Positions 34,903 to 44,172 of a stretch of 64,000 nt of DNA are shown one piece after another. Made by a program: the position numbers and the translations under genes. The stretch is from Amycolatopsis pittospori (GTDB lineage: Bacteria; Actinomycetota; Actinomycetes; Mycobacteriales; Pseudonocardiaceae), in contig NZ_JACBXD010000004.1 in assembly GCF_013870525.1 (NCBI RefSeq), forward strand, positions 113,682 to 177,681, read 5' to 3'. The notes beneath the pieces are model-generated. The model did no database searches. It saw nothing but the letters and a program-made list of their open reading frames with translations, and was not told the origin of the DNA. How positions within the stretch are numbered: position 1 is the first letter of the stretch; each line of letters begins with the position of its first letter.

Positions 34903-35691
34903 TTAGCGATAGTATGCCCGATGCAACGTCGCCGCGAACTCGAGCACGATGCCGCCGTCTTCATGCATCCGCCGCGCGTCTTCGAGGAATCTGCGGTGGA
35001 ACTCCGCTCGCCGCTCCGGCGGCAGCGCCGGGACCATCTCGGCCAGGCCTCGCGGCATCAGCCATTCCCAGAGGGCGGACGGATCGGCCAACGGCGTCGG
35101 CATCTCGACGGATTCCCGCACGAGGTCCTCGAATCCGGCCTCGACGAGCAGCGCGTCGAGCTGGTCGTGCGTCATCGGGCCGGCCTGCTCGGACGACGGC
35201 GCGGAAGATCCCTCGGGAGCGAAGAACTCCAGACTCAGGTCCTGGAACCACGCCAGCCGTCCGACGGACTGGCGTTCGAGGGACAACGCGACCTGTCCAC
35301 CCCGTACCAGCACCCGCCGGAACTCGGTGAGCGCGGCGAGCGGGTCGTCGAGGACCTGCATGACGAAACCGGCGGTGACCAGGTCGAAGGACCCGTCCGC
35401 GAAACCCGTCCGGTAGAGATCCCCTTCGCTCGCCGCGATCTCGGGATGTTCCTCGGCCAGCCGTCGCATCATCAGCGGTGACGCGTCGATGGCGGTGACC
35501 GCACAGCCCTTGGCGAGCGCCGCCCGCGCGACCGCCCCGCGCCCGGCCCCGACGTCCAGTACTCGGACGCCAGGGGCCGGGTTCGCGAAGGCGACGAGAT
35601 CCTTCCCCACGTCGGCGACGTAGAAGAAGATGTCCTCGTAACGGTCCACCAGCTGGTCGTACTTCGCCTTCGCCTGCGCTGTAGTCACCAT
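34903..35691 (-). CDS. Class I SAM-dependent methyltransferase
   Basis: 262 residues. Motif I is VRVLDVGAGRGAVARAAL (about 42-59), motif post I AIDASPLMMRRL, motif II FDLVTAGFVMQVLDD and motif III RRVLVRGGQVALSLE. The N-terminus (YDQLVDRYEDIFFYVADVG) resembles UbiE/Coq5-like methyltransferases. The substrate is unknown. Confidence 0.88.
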   Translation of the reverse strand: MVTTAQAKAKYDQLVDRYEDIFFYVADVGKDLVAFANPAPGVRVLDVGAGRGAVARAALAKGCAVTAIDASPLMMRRLAEEHPEIAASEGDLYRTGFADGSFDLVTAGFVMQVLDDPLAALTEFRRVLVRGGQVALSLERQSVGRLAWFQDLSLEFFAPEGSSAPSSEQAGPMTHDQLDALLVEAGFEDLVRESVEMPTPLADPSALWEWLMPRGLAEMVPALPPERRAEFHRRFLEDARRMHEDGGIVLEFAATLHRAYYR

Positions 35692-35730
35692 CGGGCGAGG
35701 GTATTTACGGTCTCGGATCCCGAGATACCG

Positions 35731-38700
35731 CTATTTGTGTGCGGACACCCATTCCTTGACGACGTTGTCCAGCACCCGCAGCGGCAGGATCCCGTTGCCG
35801 AGCACGACCTCGTGGAAGCCCTTGATGTCGAAGCGGTCGCCGAGCGCGGCCTCGGCCTCGGCCCGGATCCGCTCGATCTCCAGCCGTCCCACCATGTACG
35901 ACAGCGCCTGCCCCGGGTACGCGGCGTACCGGTCGATCTCGGCCTCGATCTCCACACGCGCCATCGGCGTGTTCTCGACCAGGTAGTCCACCGCCCGCTG
36001 ACGGCTCCAGCCGAACGCGTGCATCCCGGTGTCGACGACCAGGCGGCCGGCCCGCATCGAGTCCTGCGTGAGCATGCCGAAACGGGTCAGCTCGCTGGAG
36101 TACAGCCCCATTTCGTCGGCGAGGCGCTCCGAATAGAGGCCCCAGCCTTCGACGTAGGCGTTGACGTCGGCATGGCTCCGCAGCATCGGCAGCCCCTTGA
36201 GGTGGTGCGCGATGCAGATCTGGAAATGGTGCCCCGGAACGGCTTCGTGGAACGCGATCGCCTCGCTGGTGTGCTTGGGGCGCTGATCCGCCTCGTAGGT
36301 GTTCGCGTAGTACGTGCCCGGACGGGAGCCGTCGAGCGCGGCCTCCAGGTAGTACGCGAGCGTGCCGCCCGGCGCCTCCGCGGGCGGCACCGGCTCCACC
36401 TGGCACTTTTCCTCGGGAATGGTCGAGAACCACTGTGGGGCGACGGCTTCGGCGCGGGTGATGGCGTCACGCGCGGCGTCCAGCAGCTCGTCGCCGTCGC
36501 GCCAGCGCAGGGCCGGGTCGGTGCGGAGCCGCTCGAAGATCTCGCCGAGATCCCCGGTGTCGAAGATCTTCTCACCCAGCTCGCGATACTGGTCGGCCAG
36601 TTTCGCGATCATGTCGAGCCCGGTGTCGTGCAGATCCTGCGCGGTGCGTTCGGTGGAGGTGTGCGCCCGGATCAGCGCGGCGTACTTCTCCTGCCCGCCG
36701 GGAAGGGCGCACAGACCCGGCTCCTCCTCGGGCTTCCCCAGCGGACGCAGTTCGGTGGCGAGGAAGTCGCGGTACCGCCGGTACGCGGGCCGGACCACCT
36801 CGGCGAGCAGCCGGTCGCGCTCGGTTTCATAGCCCTCCACGGAAACGGACGCGGTGAGCGCCAGCGGGTCGCCCGCCTCGTCACCGAGATACCGCTCCAC
36901 GTAAGCGACACCGCTCTCGACGAGGAAGCCGGGCGGCACCAGTCCTTCGGCCGCCGCCGCGCGCTGGCGCACGATCAAGGCGTCCAAATAGGACCCGATT
37001 CCCTCCAGGCGTTCGAGGTAACCCCGGACCCTTTCCTCGTCGGTCAGCGCCAGCATCGCGAGTTCGTTGAGGACGGACAACGCGGGCGAGGCCAGCCCGT
37101 CGCTGACCGAGATGTCGGCGGAACGGGAGTCGGCGACGTCGATCATCGCCTTCGCCTGCTGGATCACGACCTCGCGGGTGACCGCCTCGACCGTGGAAAG
37201 TCCTTCCACGCCAAGGGCTTCGGCCCGATCCGCGATGGCGGCAGCCGACGCGCGCTGGGCCGCCGCGGCCGCCGCGCTCGGGTCGGGCAGCGCGCCGTGG
37301 TCACCGGGGAGCCCGAGCAGCGAACGCCACAGCGGGTACTCCTCGAACTTGAGCGCCATCAGCTCCTCGGCGAGGCTGTTCGGGGTGTCACCGTGGCCGG
37401 CGACCCAGTCGCGGACGACACCGTCGAGCACCGAAAGCGGCAGCGATCCCCCGCCGAGCACGACGTCGTGGAAGGCCTTGATGTCGAACCGGCTCCCCAG
37501 CGTCAGCTCGGCCTCCTCGCGGATGCGCTGGATCTCCAGCCGCCCCACCATGTACGACAGCGCCTGGCCGGGGAAGGCGATGTAACGGTCCACTTCGGAC
37601 TCGATCTCGACCAGCGCCATCGGCGTGTTCTCGGTGAGGAAATCGATGGCCTGACGGCGGCTCCAGCCCAGCGCGTGCAGACCGGTGTCGACGACCAGGC
37701 GTCCGGCGCGCATCGAATCCATCGTCAGCATGCCGAGTTTCGCGACGTCGTCGGAGTAGAGCTCCATCTCGTCGGCGAGGCGCTCGGTGTAGAGACCCCA
37801 GCCTTCGGCGTACGCGGTGAAGTCGCCGATACGGCGCAGCACCGGGAGTTCGGTGAGGCCCTGCGCGAGGCTCAGCTGGAAGTGGTGGCCCGGGATGGCC
37901 TCGTGGAACGCCGTCGCTTCGGCCGCGTGCCGGAACCGTTCCTCCGCCTTGTGGGTGTTGGCGAAGTAGATCCCCGGCCGGGAGCCGTCGATCGCGGGCC
38001 ACATGTAGTAGGCGGCGGGCGCGCCGGGCGCGGATTCCGCCGGGACCGGCTCGACCGTCCAAGGCTGCGGCGGGATCCGCCCGAACCAGTTCGGCGCCTC
38101 GGCTTCGGCCCTGGTGATGGCCGCGCGGGCGGAATCGAGCATTTCGTCGGCGCTCGACCAGCGCAGCGCGGGGTCGGTGCGGAGCTTCGAGAAGATCTCG
38201 GCGAGGTCGGTGGTGCCGAAGACGTTCGAACCGTACTCGCGGTACTCGGCGGCGAGGTTCGCGATCACGTCGAGACCGGTCTGGTGCAGCTCGCGCGGGG
38301 TGCGGTCGGTCGTGGTGTGCATCTCGGCCAGCAGGGCGTAGATGCGCTCGCCGTCGGGCAGCCAGCAGACGCCGGGCTTGTCCTCGGGACGGCCGTTCGG
38401 CGCGATCTCCTTGGCGAGCACCTCGCGGTACTCCGTGATCGCGGGGCGGACGACGTCGCGCAGCAGTTCGGCGCGACGGGTCTCGAAGTCCTCGTCGGGC
38501 GCGGGCTGGCGCAGCAGCGGGTCGGCGGACGGGTCGGCGAGGTACCGGTCGAGATGCGCCACGGCGGCATCGACGAGGTATGCCACCGGGACCAGCCCAC
38601 GGGCCACGCCGTCGCGGTGCCGCTGCGCGGCCTGGCGCAGGTACTCCGGGACCGCCGCGATCCGCCCGAGGTGCGCCTCCGCCTGTGTGCCCGCCCCGAC

Positions 38701-39045
38701 GGACAGCATCGGCAGCACGGTCAGCACCTCGGCGGCGGGCGAGATGAACAGGTCGCTGATGGTGAACTCGACGAACCGCGAGTCGAGCAGCGCGATCCTC
38801 GCCCGCGCCATCGCGATCAGGACGTCACGGGTGGTCTTCTCCTCCGCGCCCAGCCCGGCGGCGTCGATGGCCTCGGCCCGCTCGGCGAGTCCGGCCAGCT
38901 TCGCCCGGAAGGCGTCTCCCGCGGCCTCGCTGAGGTCGGTGAGCCCGGTCGATTCCGGACGGAAGCCCTGCAAGGCGGGCATGACCGGCTCGGCGTCGAA
39001 GAGGGCTTCGACGAACTCGTCGGCGAGGGTGGAGACTTCGCTCAT
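35731..39045 (-). CDS. Tandem DUF885 metallopeptidase-like protein (two fused domains)
   Basis: 1104 residues, about twice the normal DUF885 size. The two halves (about 1-545 and 550-1104) are homologous. Each has its own zinc-peptidase-like motif: AFHEAIPGHHFQL with H381/E382/H386 and AFHEAVPGHHFQI with H933/E934/H938. Other repeated blocks are RELHQTGLDVIA / QDLHDTGLDMIA, YAEGWGLYTERLADEM / YVEGWGLYSERLADEM, and MRAGRLVVDTGLHALGWSR / MRAGRLVVDTGMHAFGWSR. DUF885 proteins are thought to be cytosolic peptidases (M32/M2-like gluzincins). No signal peptide is seen. The fused duplication is unusual. Confidence 0.9.
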   Translation of the reverse strand: MSEVSTLADEFVEALFDAEPVMPALQGFRPESTGLTDLSEAAGDAFRAKLAGLAERAEAIDAAGLGAEEKTTRDVLIAMARARIALLDSRFVEFTISDLFISPAAEVLTVLPMLSVGAGTQAEAHLGRIAAVPEYLRQAAQRHRDGVARGLVPVAYLVDAAVAHLDRYLADPSADPLLRQPAPDEDFETRRAELLRDVVRPAITEYREVLAKEIAPNGRPEDKPGVCWLPDGERIYALLAEMHTTTDRTPRELHQTGLDVIANLAAEYREYGSNVFGTTDLAEIFSKLRTDPALRWSSADEMLDSARAAITRAEAEAPNWFGRIPPQPWTVEPVPAESAPGAPAAYYMWPAIDGSRPGIYFANTHKAEERFRHAAEATAFHEAIPGHHFQLSLAQGLTELPVLRRIGDFTAYAEGWGLYTERLADEMELYSDDVAKLGMLTMDSMRAGRLVVDTGLHALGWSRRQAIDFLTENTPMALVEIESEVDRYIAFPGQALSYMVGRLEIQRIREEAELTLGSRFDIKAFHDVVLGGGSLPLSVLDGVVRDWVAGHGDTPNSLAEELMALKFEEYPLWRSLLGLPGDHGALPDPSAAAAAAQRASAAAIADRAEALGVEGLSTVEAVTREVVIQQAKAMIDVADSRSADISVSDGLASPALSVLNELAMLALTDEERVRGYLERLEGIGSYLDALIVRQRAAAAEGLVPPGFLVESGVAYVERYLGDEAGDPLALTASVSVEGYETERDRLLAEVVRPAYRRYRDFLATELRPLGKPEEEPGLCALPGGQEKYAALIRAHTSTERTAQDLHDTGLDMIAKLADQYRELGEKIFDTGDLGEIFERLRTDPALRWRDGDELLDAARDAITRAEAVAPQWFSTIPEEKCQVEPVPPAEAPGGTLAYYLEAALDGSRPGTYYANTYEADQRPKHTSEAIAFHEAVPGHHFQICIAHHLKGLPMLRSHADVNAYVEGWGLYSERLADEMGLYSSELTRFGMLTQDSMRAGRLVVDTGMHAFGWSRQRAVDYLVENTPMARVEIEAEIDRYAAYPGQALSYMVGRLEIERIRAEAEAALGDRFDIKGFHEVVLGNGILPLRVLDNVVKEWVSAHK

Positions 39046-39179
39046 GTTCTTCCCCAGGAGATAGGTGGACTCGCGGTAACCCCGACCCTAATGGAGATCC
39101 CCTCCTACCGAAGCCGGGTTTTGCGGCACGCGGACGGCCTTCGCACGGCGACGGGGGCGAGGCGGTAGCGTTCCCGGAC

Positions 39180-40199
39180 GTGGCCGTGACCGATCCCGTG
39201 GATACCCGCCTGCTCGCCGCCCTCGCGGACATGGGCAAGGCGGCCGTGCACGAGCTCGCGGCCAAGGTCGGCATGGATCCGCGCGAGGTCGCCTACCGCC
39301 TGGTCGCACTGTCGGGAAGTGGACTACCCCTGCTCGTGGGCGTGGAGAGCGACCCGAACGGACTACGCGCCGCCATCGCGAGCTCGCCTCCGTCCTGGGC
39401 ACAGCAGCCTCAGCAACCGCAGCCGCCCCAGCAGCAACAGCCGCCGCAACGTCCGCCGGGCCAGGGGTCCGGGCCGTACAACGTCCAGGGCACGCCGTCC
39501 GGGCCGTACAACGTGCAAGGCACTCCTTCGGGGCCGTACAACGTCCACGGGACGCCATCAGGCCGCTACCCCGGACCGCCGTCGGCCCCGGTCCGCCAGC
39601 CGATGGCCCCGCCCCCACCGCAGCAACCCCAGCAGCGCCCCCCGGCGCCGCCGCAGCAGCAGTTCGCACCGCCGATGGCGCCCGCCGACCCGGTGATGAG
39701 CACCTGGGGCGTCCCGCAGACGGCGTCCTGGGCCCGCGGCGACGAGCAGCAGGTCACGCCGCAGCAGGTGCCGGAGGGCAAGAAGGGCAAGACCGGCGAC
39801 GTCATGGAGACCCAGGGACTGGAGGGCGAGCAACTGACCGTCCAGTTGCTCGAAGTCCAGGACCCGGCGGACTACCTGTTCAGCGCGGCGGGCTACTCAC
39901 TGGAGGCCGGCGAGCGGTCGGTCGTGGTGCACACCGAGATCACCAACCGCGGGAACATCCCGTTCGTCTCGCTGCCGGACAACTACCTCGAACTGCTCAG
40001 CGCGGACGGCAAGCCGATCACCAAGGCACCCGTCTCGCTCACCTCGCGGCCGCCGCACAAGATCGGCGTCCGGCCCGGGGAGACCCTGGGCGGTCACACC
40101 GTCTACGTCCTGCCGGACGCCACCCGGGTGGTCGCCGTACGGTGGTCGCCCCGCCCGGAACCGGACGAGCGCACGCTGACCTGGTCGATCGACGACTAG
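39180..40199 (+). CDS. HTH protein with Pro/Gln repeat linker and DUF4352-like C-domain
   Basis: 339 residues from GTG 39180; TAGCGT at 39166-39171 fits a leaderless promoter. The N-terminal about 60 residues form an AsnC-like HTH (LLAALADMGKAAVHELAAKVGMDPREVAYRLVAL). A Gln/Pro-rich linker (about 70-175) contains three perfectly phased 10-residue repeats of the form GPYNVQGTPS. The C-terminal about 130 residues are a beta-rich DUF4352-like domain (VVVHTEITNRGNIPFVSL). The combination suggests a DNA-binding or assembly adaptor; the function is unknown. There is no membrane segment. Confidence 0.75.
   Translation: MAVTDPVDTRLLAALADMGKAAVHELAAKVGMDPREVAYRLVALSGSGLPLLVGVESDPNGLRAAIASSPPSWAQQPQQPQPPQQQQPPQRPPGQGSGPYNVQGTPSGPYNVQGTPSGPYNVHGTPSGRYPGPPSAPVRQPMAPPPPQQPQQRPPAPPQQQFAPPMAPADPVMSTWGVPQTASWARGDEQQVTPQQVPEGKKGKTGDVMETQGLEGEQLTVQLLEVQDPADYLFSAAGYSLEAGERSVVVHTEITNRGNIPFVSLPDNYLELLSADGKPITKAPVSLTSRPPHKIGVRPGETLGGHTVYVLPDATRVVAVRWSPRPEPDERTLTWSIDD
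39471..39560 (+). repeat. Three 30-bp in-frame tandem repeats
   Basis: Units 39471-39500, 39501-39530 and 39531-39560 all begin GGGCCGTACAACGT and encode the GPYNVxGTPS repeats of the linker. The third base varies more than the first two, so the protein repeat is under selection. Confidence 0.9.
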
Positions 40200-40266
40200 C
40201 CGCCGCCGGTACCGAACGGGTCACCCAGGTGCGGCGACCGGATGCGCGAATCACGTCCCGCAGAGC

Positions 40267-40319
40267 GTTGCGAAAGCCACTTTCGCAACGTTGAAGGTTG
40301 CGAAAGTGGCTTTCGCAAC
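40267..40319. repeat. Perfect nested palindrome between convergent genes
   Basis: Arms 40267-40289 and 40297-40319 are perfect 23-bp inverted repeats around a 7-nt loop (40290-40296). Each arm is itself GTTGCGAAAG, 3 nt, CTTTCGCAAC, so the same 10-mer occurs four times in alternating orientation. It lies 68 bp after the HTH/repeat gene and 24 bp after the rluD stop, a good position for a bidirectional terminator. Confidence 0.9.
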
Positions 40320-40342
40320 ACCCCCCGCCGCGCCGCCGGGGC

Positions 40343-41269
40343 CTAGTTCTCGTCCTGGAGGATGCGCAGCGCGTTGGCGAGGTCGTCCGGGTACTCGGAT
40401 TCGAACTCGACCCAGCGGCCGTCGGCCGGATGCGCGAACCCGAGGGTCTTCGCGTGCAGCCACTGCCGGGACAGTCCGAGTTTGCGCGCCAGCACCGGGT
40501 CCGCGCCGTAGGTCAGGTCGCCGACGCACGGGTGCTTCAGCGCCGAGAAGTGCACGCGGATCTGATGGGTGCGACCGGTCTCCAGTTTGATCTGGGCCAG
40601 CGACGCGGCACGGAAGGCCTCGACGACCTCGTAGTGCGTGACACTCGGCCGCCCGCCCTGGACGACGGCGAACTTGTAGTCGTGCCGGGGGTGCCGGTCG
40701 ATCGGCGCGTCGATGGTGCCACGCGTCGGATCCGGATGGCCCTGCACGATGGCGTGGTAACCCTTGTCGACGGTGCGCTCCTTGAACGCACGCTTCAGCA
40801 CGGTGTACGCGTGCTCGCTCTTGGCCACGACCATCACGCCGGTGGTCCCCGCGTCGAGCCGGTGCACGACGCCCTGGCGCTCCGCGGCACCGGAAGTGGC
40901 GATCCGCAGCCCGGCCGCGGCGAGACCGGCCACCACGGTCGGCCCGTTCCAGCCGGGGCTCGGGTGCACGGCGACGCCGACCGGCTTCGAAATCACCACG
41001 ATGTCGTCGTCGTCGTGCAGGATCCGCATGCCTTCGACGGGTTCCGCGACGACCTCGATGGGCGAGGCCGGGTCGGGCAGCGTCACTTCGAGCAGTCCGC
41101 CGGCGGCGAGCCTGTCGGACTTCCCGGCGGGCCTGCCGTCGAGCAGGACCTCGCCGGATTCGGCCAGTTCCGCCACCACGGTGCGGGAAAGTCCCAGTAG
41201 TTTCGCCAGTCCCGCGTCGACGCGCATGCCGTCGAGCCCGTCGGGAACGGGCAACATCCGCGCGCTCAT
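40343..41269 (-). CDS. rluD: 23S rRNA pseudouridine synthase RluD-family
   Basis: 308 residues. The N-terminal S4 domain ([31 protein letters not shown]) is followed by the RsuA/RluA catalytic domain with the nucleophile Asp in [17 protein letters not shown] and the [17 protein letters not shown] motif. RluD makes pseudouridines in helix 69 of 23S rRNA; the symbol is by family. The ATG at 41269 overlaps the lspA stop by 4 bp, the standard lspA-rluD operon of bacteria. Confidence 0.92.
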   Translation of the reverse strand: MSARMLPVPDGLDGMRVDAGLAKLLGLSRTVVAELAESGEVLLDGRPAGKSDRLAAGGLLEVTLPDPASPIEVVAEPVEGMRILHDDDDIVVISKPVGVAVHPSPGWNGPTVVAGLAAAGLRIATSGAAERQGVVHRLDAGTTGVMVVAKSEHAYTVLKRAFKERTVDKGYHAIVQGHPDPTRGTIDAPIDRHPRHDYKFAVVQGGRPSVTHYEVVEAFRAASLAQIKLETGRTHQIRVHFSALKHPCVGDLTYGADPVLARKLGLSRQWLHAKTLGFAHPADGRWVEFESEYPDDLANALRILQDEN

Positions 41270-41844
41270 TCGCTTGCCGCCTTCTTCTTGTCCTTTATAG
41301 ACGTTCCGTCGTAGTCCTTGCCCAGCAAGGAAAGAATCACGATGAGTACGCCACCGACGCAGATCGCGGCGTCGGCCACGTTGAAGATCGCCCAGCCCTT
41401 GCCGTTGGGGGCGAAGGCGGAGATCATGTCGACGACGTGGCCCTGCAGCGGGCCCGGCGCGCGGAAGAGCCTGTCGGTCAGGTTGCCCAGCGCGCCGGCC
41501 AGCACGAGGCCGAGGCCGATCGCCCAGCCGACCGAGCGCAGCCGCCGGGAAAGCCAGATGATGGCGACCACGACCGCGGCCGCGACCAGCGCGAGCACCC
41601 AGGTCAGCCCGGTCGCCATCGAGAAGGCGGCACCGGGGTTGCGCACGAGCTGGAAGTACACGAACCCGCCGAGGAACTCGACCGGCTCCTTGCCCGCCAG
41701 CGTGGACACGGCGATCTGCTTGGTGAGGATGTCGATCCCCCACAGCACCGCGGCGACGACGAACACCACGCCGACACGCTTCTTCGGCAGCGACGGCGCG
41801 GGGGGCGCGGTCTCGGGCTCTGTACTCACTCCCCCATTGTCCAC
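41266..41844 (-). CDS. lspA: Lipoprotein signal peptidase (signal peptidase II)
   Basis: 192 residues with four transmembrane segments. Catalytic aspartates are in GNLTDRLFR and in [11 protein letters not shown], and the conserved [10 protein letters not shown] is present. The N-terminal 20 residues are a Pro-rich cytoplasmic extension and the C-terminus is Lys-rich. LspA removes signal peptides from prolipoproteins after diacylglycerol transfer. The start GTG 41844 is likely but GTG 41829 is possible. Downstream rluD overlaps by 4 bp. Confidence 0.95.
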   Translation of the reverse strand: MDNGGVSTEPETAPPAPSLPKKRVGVVFVVAAVLWGIDILTKQIAVSTLAGKEPVEFLGGFVYFQLVRNPGAAFSMATGLTWVLALVAAAVVVAIIWLSRRLRSVGWAIGLGLVLAGALGNLTDRLFRAPGPLQGHVVDMISAFAPNGKGWAIFNVADAAICVGGVLIVILSLLGKDYDGTSIKDKKKAASE

Positions 41845-41853
41845 GGAGCGTGT

Positions 41854-42468
41854 TCAGGTCCCCTCGGCGGCCGTCTTCGGCCTGCTCAGCAGCGCCGCGA
41901 ACGCCCCGGCGAGCGCGACCAGCGACGACAGCACCAGCGCGAGTGCCCCTTGCGTCAGCACGACCGCGCAGAGCACGTAGGCCGCGGCCACCACCAGCAC
42001 CAGCACGCTGCGGTCCAGCCACGCGAGCAGGACCAGGCCAAGGGTCAGCAGGACCGCCGACCGCGCGTCGCCGTCCATGTCGAATTCCCAGTAGCCGACC
42101 AGGTCGGCCAGCGCGATCGCGACCAGGCCGCCGAGGGCGATCGCGAGCACCTTCCACCACTTCGTCCCGCTGCCCACCCGCCAAGCGTGGACGGCGTAGA
42201 AGACCACGGTGCAGAGGTAGACCGCGAGTACGGCGAAGAGCCAGCCGTCGTTCCTGCCCACGCCGGAGAAAGTGACGTCCAGTGAGGTGCTGTAGGCCCT
42301 GCTCATGCCGACACCCTGGAGCGTCGCGTAACGGCCGGCGTCCTCGTACGGCGTGTACGCGAACCATCCCCCGGATCGCCCGCCCACGAAAGAAAACGCC
42401 ACTACCACCAGCTGCGCGAAGCCCAGCAGCGCCAGCGGAAACCAGTAACGCGGTCGCTCGTTCCCCAT
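41854..42468 (-). CDS. Polytopic membrane protein of unknown function
   Basis: 204 residues with about six hydrophobic segments. The long first loop (about 30-70) includes [30 protein letters not shown]. No known family is recognised. It is 9 bp upstream of lspA on the same strand and so is probably cotranscribed with lspA-rluD. Confidence 0.6.
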   Translation of the reverse strand: MGNERPRYWFPLALLGFAQLVVVAFSFVGGRSGGWFAYTPYEDAGRYATLQGVGMSRAYSTSLDVTFSGVGRNDGWLFAVLAVYLCTVVFYAVHAWRVGSGTKWWKVLAIALGGLVAIALADLVGYWEFDMDGDARSAVLLTLGLVLLAWLDRSVLVLVVAAAYVLCAVVLTQGALALVLSSLVALAGAFAALLSRPKTAAEGT

Positions 42469-42487
42469 GCGGGGTGAGGGTAGTGGG

Positions 42488-43864
42488 TCAGGCGCAGAAC
42501 GGGGGAAGCTCCCGCGGATCGTGCTCCGGCACCCAGCGGCCCTCCGGCTTCTCGTACTGCCAGCGCGCGCCGCGGGCGACGATCTGGCGCAGCGCCAGCA
42601 CCAACCGGTCCACGTGCTCGGCGGTGCTGCCGAGACCGAGACTGACGCGGACGGCCTGCTGCCCCTCCGAACCGGCGGCGGCGATCAGCCGTTTGGTCGC
42701 GACGTGCGCGCAGAACGCGCCATCCCGCACGCCGATGCCGTATTCAGCGGAAAGGACCGCGGCGAGCCAGCCGGGCTCGAAGCCGTCGACGATGAAGCTC
42801 AGCGTGCCGACCCGGTCGACCGGTGCGTCGAACAGCCGCAGTTCGGCGAACCCGGGGATCCCGGCGAGACCGCGCCGCAGTCGCACCAGCAGTTCGTCCT
42901 CGTGGGCGACGATCCCGTCCCAGTTCGCGGCCAGCGTCTCGCAGGCGACGCCGAGGGCGTAGACGCCGACGGTGTTGGGAGAACCGGCTTCGTGCCTCTC
43001 GGCTCCAGCGTTCCAGACGACGCCGAGGTCTTCGGAGTCACGGGTGACGAGCTTCGTGGCACCACCGCCGGCGAGGTACGGCTGGGCGGCGCGCAACCAG
43101 TCGGCGCGGCCGATCAGCGCGCCGGCCCCGAAAGGCGCGTACAGCTTGTGACCGGAGAGTGCGATGTAGTCGACGTCCAGCTTGCGCACGGAGATCTTGC
43201 GGTGCGGGGCCAGCTGCGCGGCGTCGAGCGCGATCCGGGCGCCGTGCCGACGCGCGACGGCGGCGATCTCCTTGACCGGCAACAGTTCCCCGGTCACGTT
43301 CGAGGCGCCGGTGATGACGACCAGCCGCGGTCCCTGCGGGCAGTCCGCGAGCGCTTCGTCCACAGCGGACACTGCCGCGAGACGCGTGCGCGGCGTCTGG
43401 ATCCGGCGCACGTTCGGCCCCTTCCACGGCAGCAGCGCGGCGTGGTGGTCGGTGTCGAACACGACGACCGACGTGTGCTTCGGCAGGCTGCGCGCGAGGA
43501 GGTTGAAGGAGTCGGTGGTGTTGCGGGTGAACACGACGGTGTCGGTCGATCGCGCGTCGACGAAGTCCCGCAGGATTCCCCGCGTGCGCTCGTAAAGCTT
43601 GGTGGAGACCTGCGAGGCGAACCCGGCGCCGCGGTGCACGCTGGCGTACCAGGGCAGGAATTCGTCGACCGCGTCCCGCACCTTGTCCAGACAGGGAGCG
43701 CTCGCCGCGTGGTCGAGGTTGGCGTAGGCGATGTCGCCACCGGTGACGAGCGGGACCCGCAGATCGGCACACGCGACGGTCGGGATCTCCTGCGTGGCAA
43801 CGGTTTCCGCGACAACGGCGGTCTTCGCGACAACGGCGCTGGTGCGTTCGAGAGCAAGAGTCAT
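42488..43864 (-). CDS. Class V aminotransferase, cysteine desulfurase-like
   Basis: 458 residues from ATG 43864, 7 nt after the GGAGG site. The fold-type I PLP enzyme has NLDHAASAPC, VVVFDTDHHAALLPW, VITGASNVTGELLPV, ALDAAQLAPH and the Schiff-base Lys in ALSGHKLYAPFGAGALIGR. It resembles SufS/CsdA-like or isopenicillin-epimerase-like members. There is no clear catalytic Cys loop near the C-terminus other than SAEYGIGVRDGAFCAH. Control by a SAM riboswitch upstream points to a role in sulfur-amino-acid metabolism. Confidence 0.85.
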   Translation of the reverse strand: MTLALERTSAVVAKTAVVAETVATQEIPTVACADLRVPLVTGGDIAYANLDHAASAPCLDKVRDAVDEFLPWYASVHRGAGFASQVSTKLYERTRGILRDFVDARSTDTVVFTRNTTDSFNLLARSLPKHTSVVVFDTDHHAALLPWKGPNVRRIQTPRTRLAAVSAVDEALADCPQGPRLVVITGASNVTGELLPVKEIAAVARRHGARIALDAAQLAPHRKISVRKLDVDYIALSGHKLYAPFGAGALIGRADWLRAAQPYLAGGGATKLVTRDSEDLGVVWNAGAERHEAGSPNTVGVYALGVACETLAANWDGIVAHEDELLVRLRRGLAGIPGFAELRLFDAPVDRVGTLSFIVDGFEPGWLAAVLSAEYGIGVRDGAFCAHVATKRLIAAAGSEGQQAVRVSLGLGSTAEHVDRLVLALRQIVARGARWQYEKPEGRWVPEHDPRELPPFCA

Positions 43865-43910
43865 GATCATCCTCCGGGCCAGGGGACCCGCCGAGGATCC
43901 CGCGCTTGCC

Positions 43911-44012
43911 CGTCGCACCGCGCGACGAGCCAGGTCCTCACCCGGGGCACCCCACCGCGGAAGGAGGGTTGCCGGTCAGCTAGCCGGGGCTTGACGCTGA
44001 CACTCGTGACCT
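43911..44012 (-). ncRNA. SAM riboswitch (SAM-I/IV-variant type) upstream of the aminotransferase
   Basis: On the minus strand the aptamer begins AGGTCACGAG, contains AAGCCCCGGCT and the hallmark CCGGCAACCCTCC, then GTGGGGTGCCCCGGGTGA, and closes with GGACCT; AGGTC and GACCT pair as P1. A 6-bp hairpin (43911-43927) follows, as in SAM-IV-like RNAs. This combination is the actinobacterial SAM-I/IV-variant element as I recall it. Downstream, GATCCTCGG (43899-43891) can pair with the GGAGGAT ribosome site (43875-43869), suggesting that SAM blocks translation. Confidence 0.85.
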
Positions 44013-44101
44013 ACGAACGAAGTTAGCGGATGTCCGGGCGATCGAGCCACCCCTTGCCCGCATGTTGAGACGCCGCTCACGTACTCCGCAAGCGAGAAGA
44101 A

Positions 44102-44169
44102 CCCGCATTTCGCCCTCTACATGCGGTATTTGTGCGTGCAACTACCGCAAGTAGAGGACGAAACGCGGG
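44102..44169. repeat. Nested intergenic palindrome, TCCTCT family (copy 2)
   Basis: Arms 44102-44128 and 44143-44169 are 27-nt inverted repeats with three mismatches around a 14-nt loop. It begins 4 bp after the M23 peptidase stop. It shares GTCCTCT and a GTAGTTGCACGC loop segment with the copy at 6123. Confidence 0.75.
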
Positions 44170-44172
44170 AGG

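Noticed and set aside
35737..39168. Very long plus-strand open frame antisense to the tandem DUF885 gene
   Set aside because: A mirror frame typical of GC-rich DNA; its product is Arg/Gly/Val-rich with no domain, and the minus-strand gene is clear.
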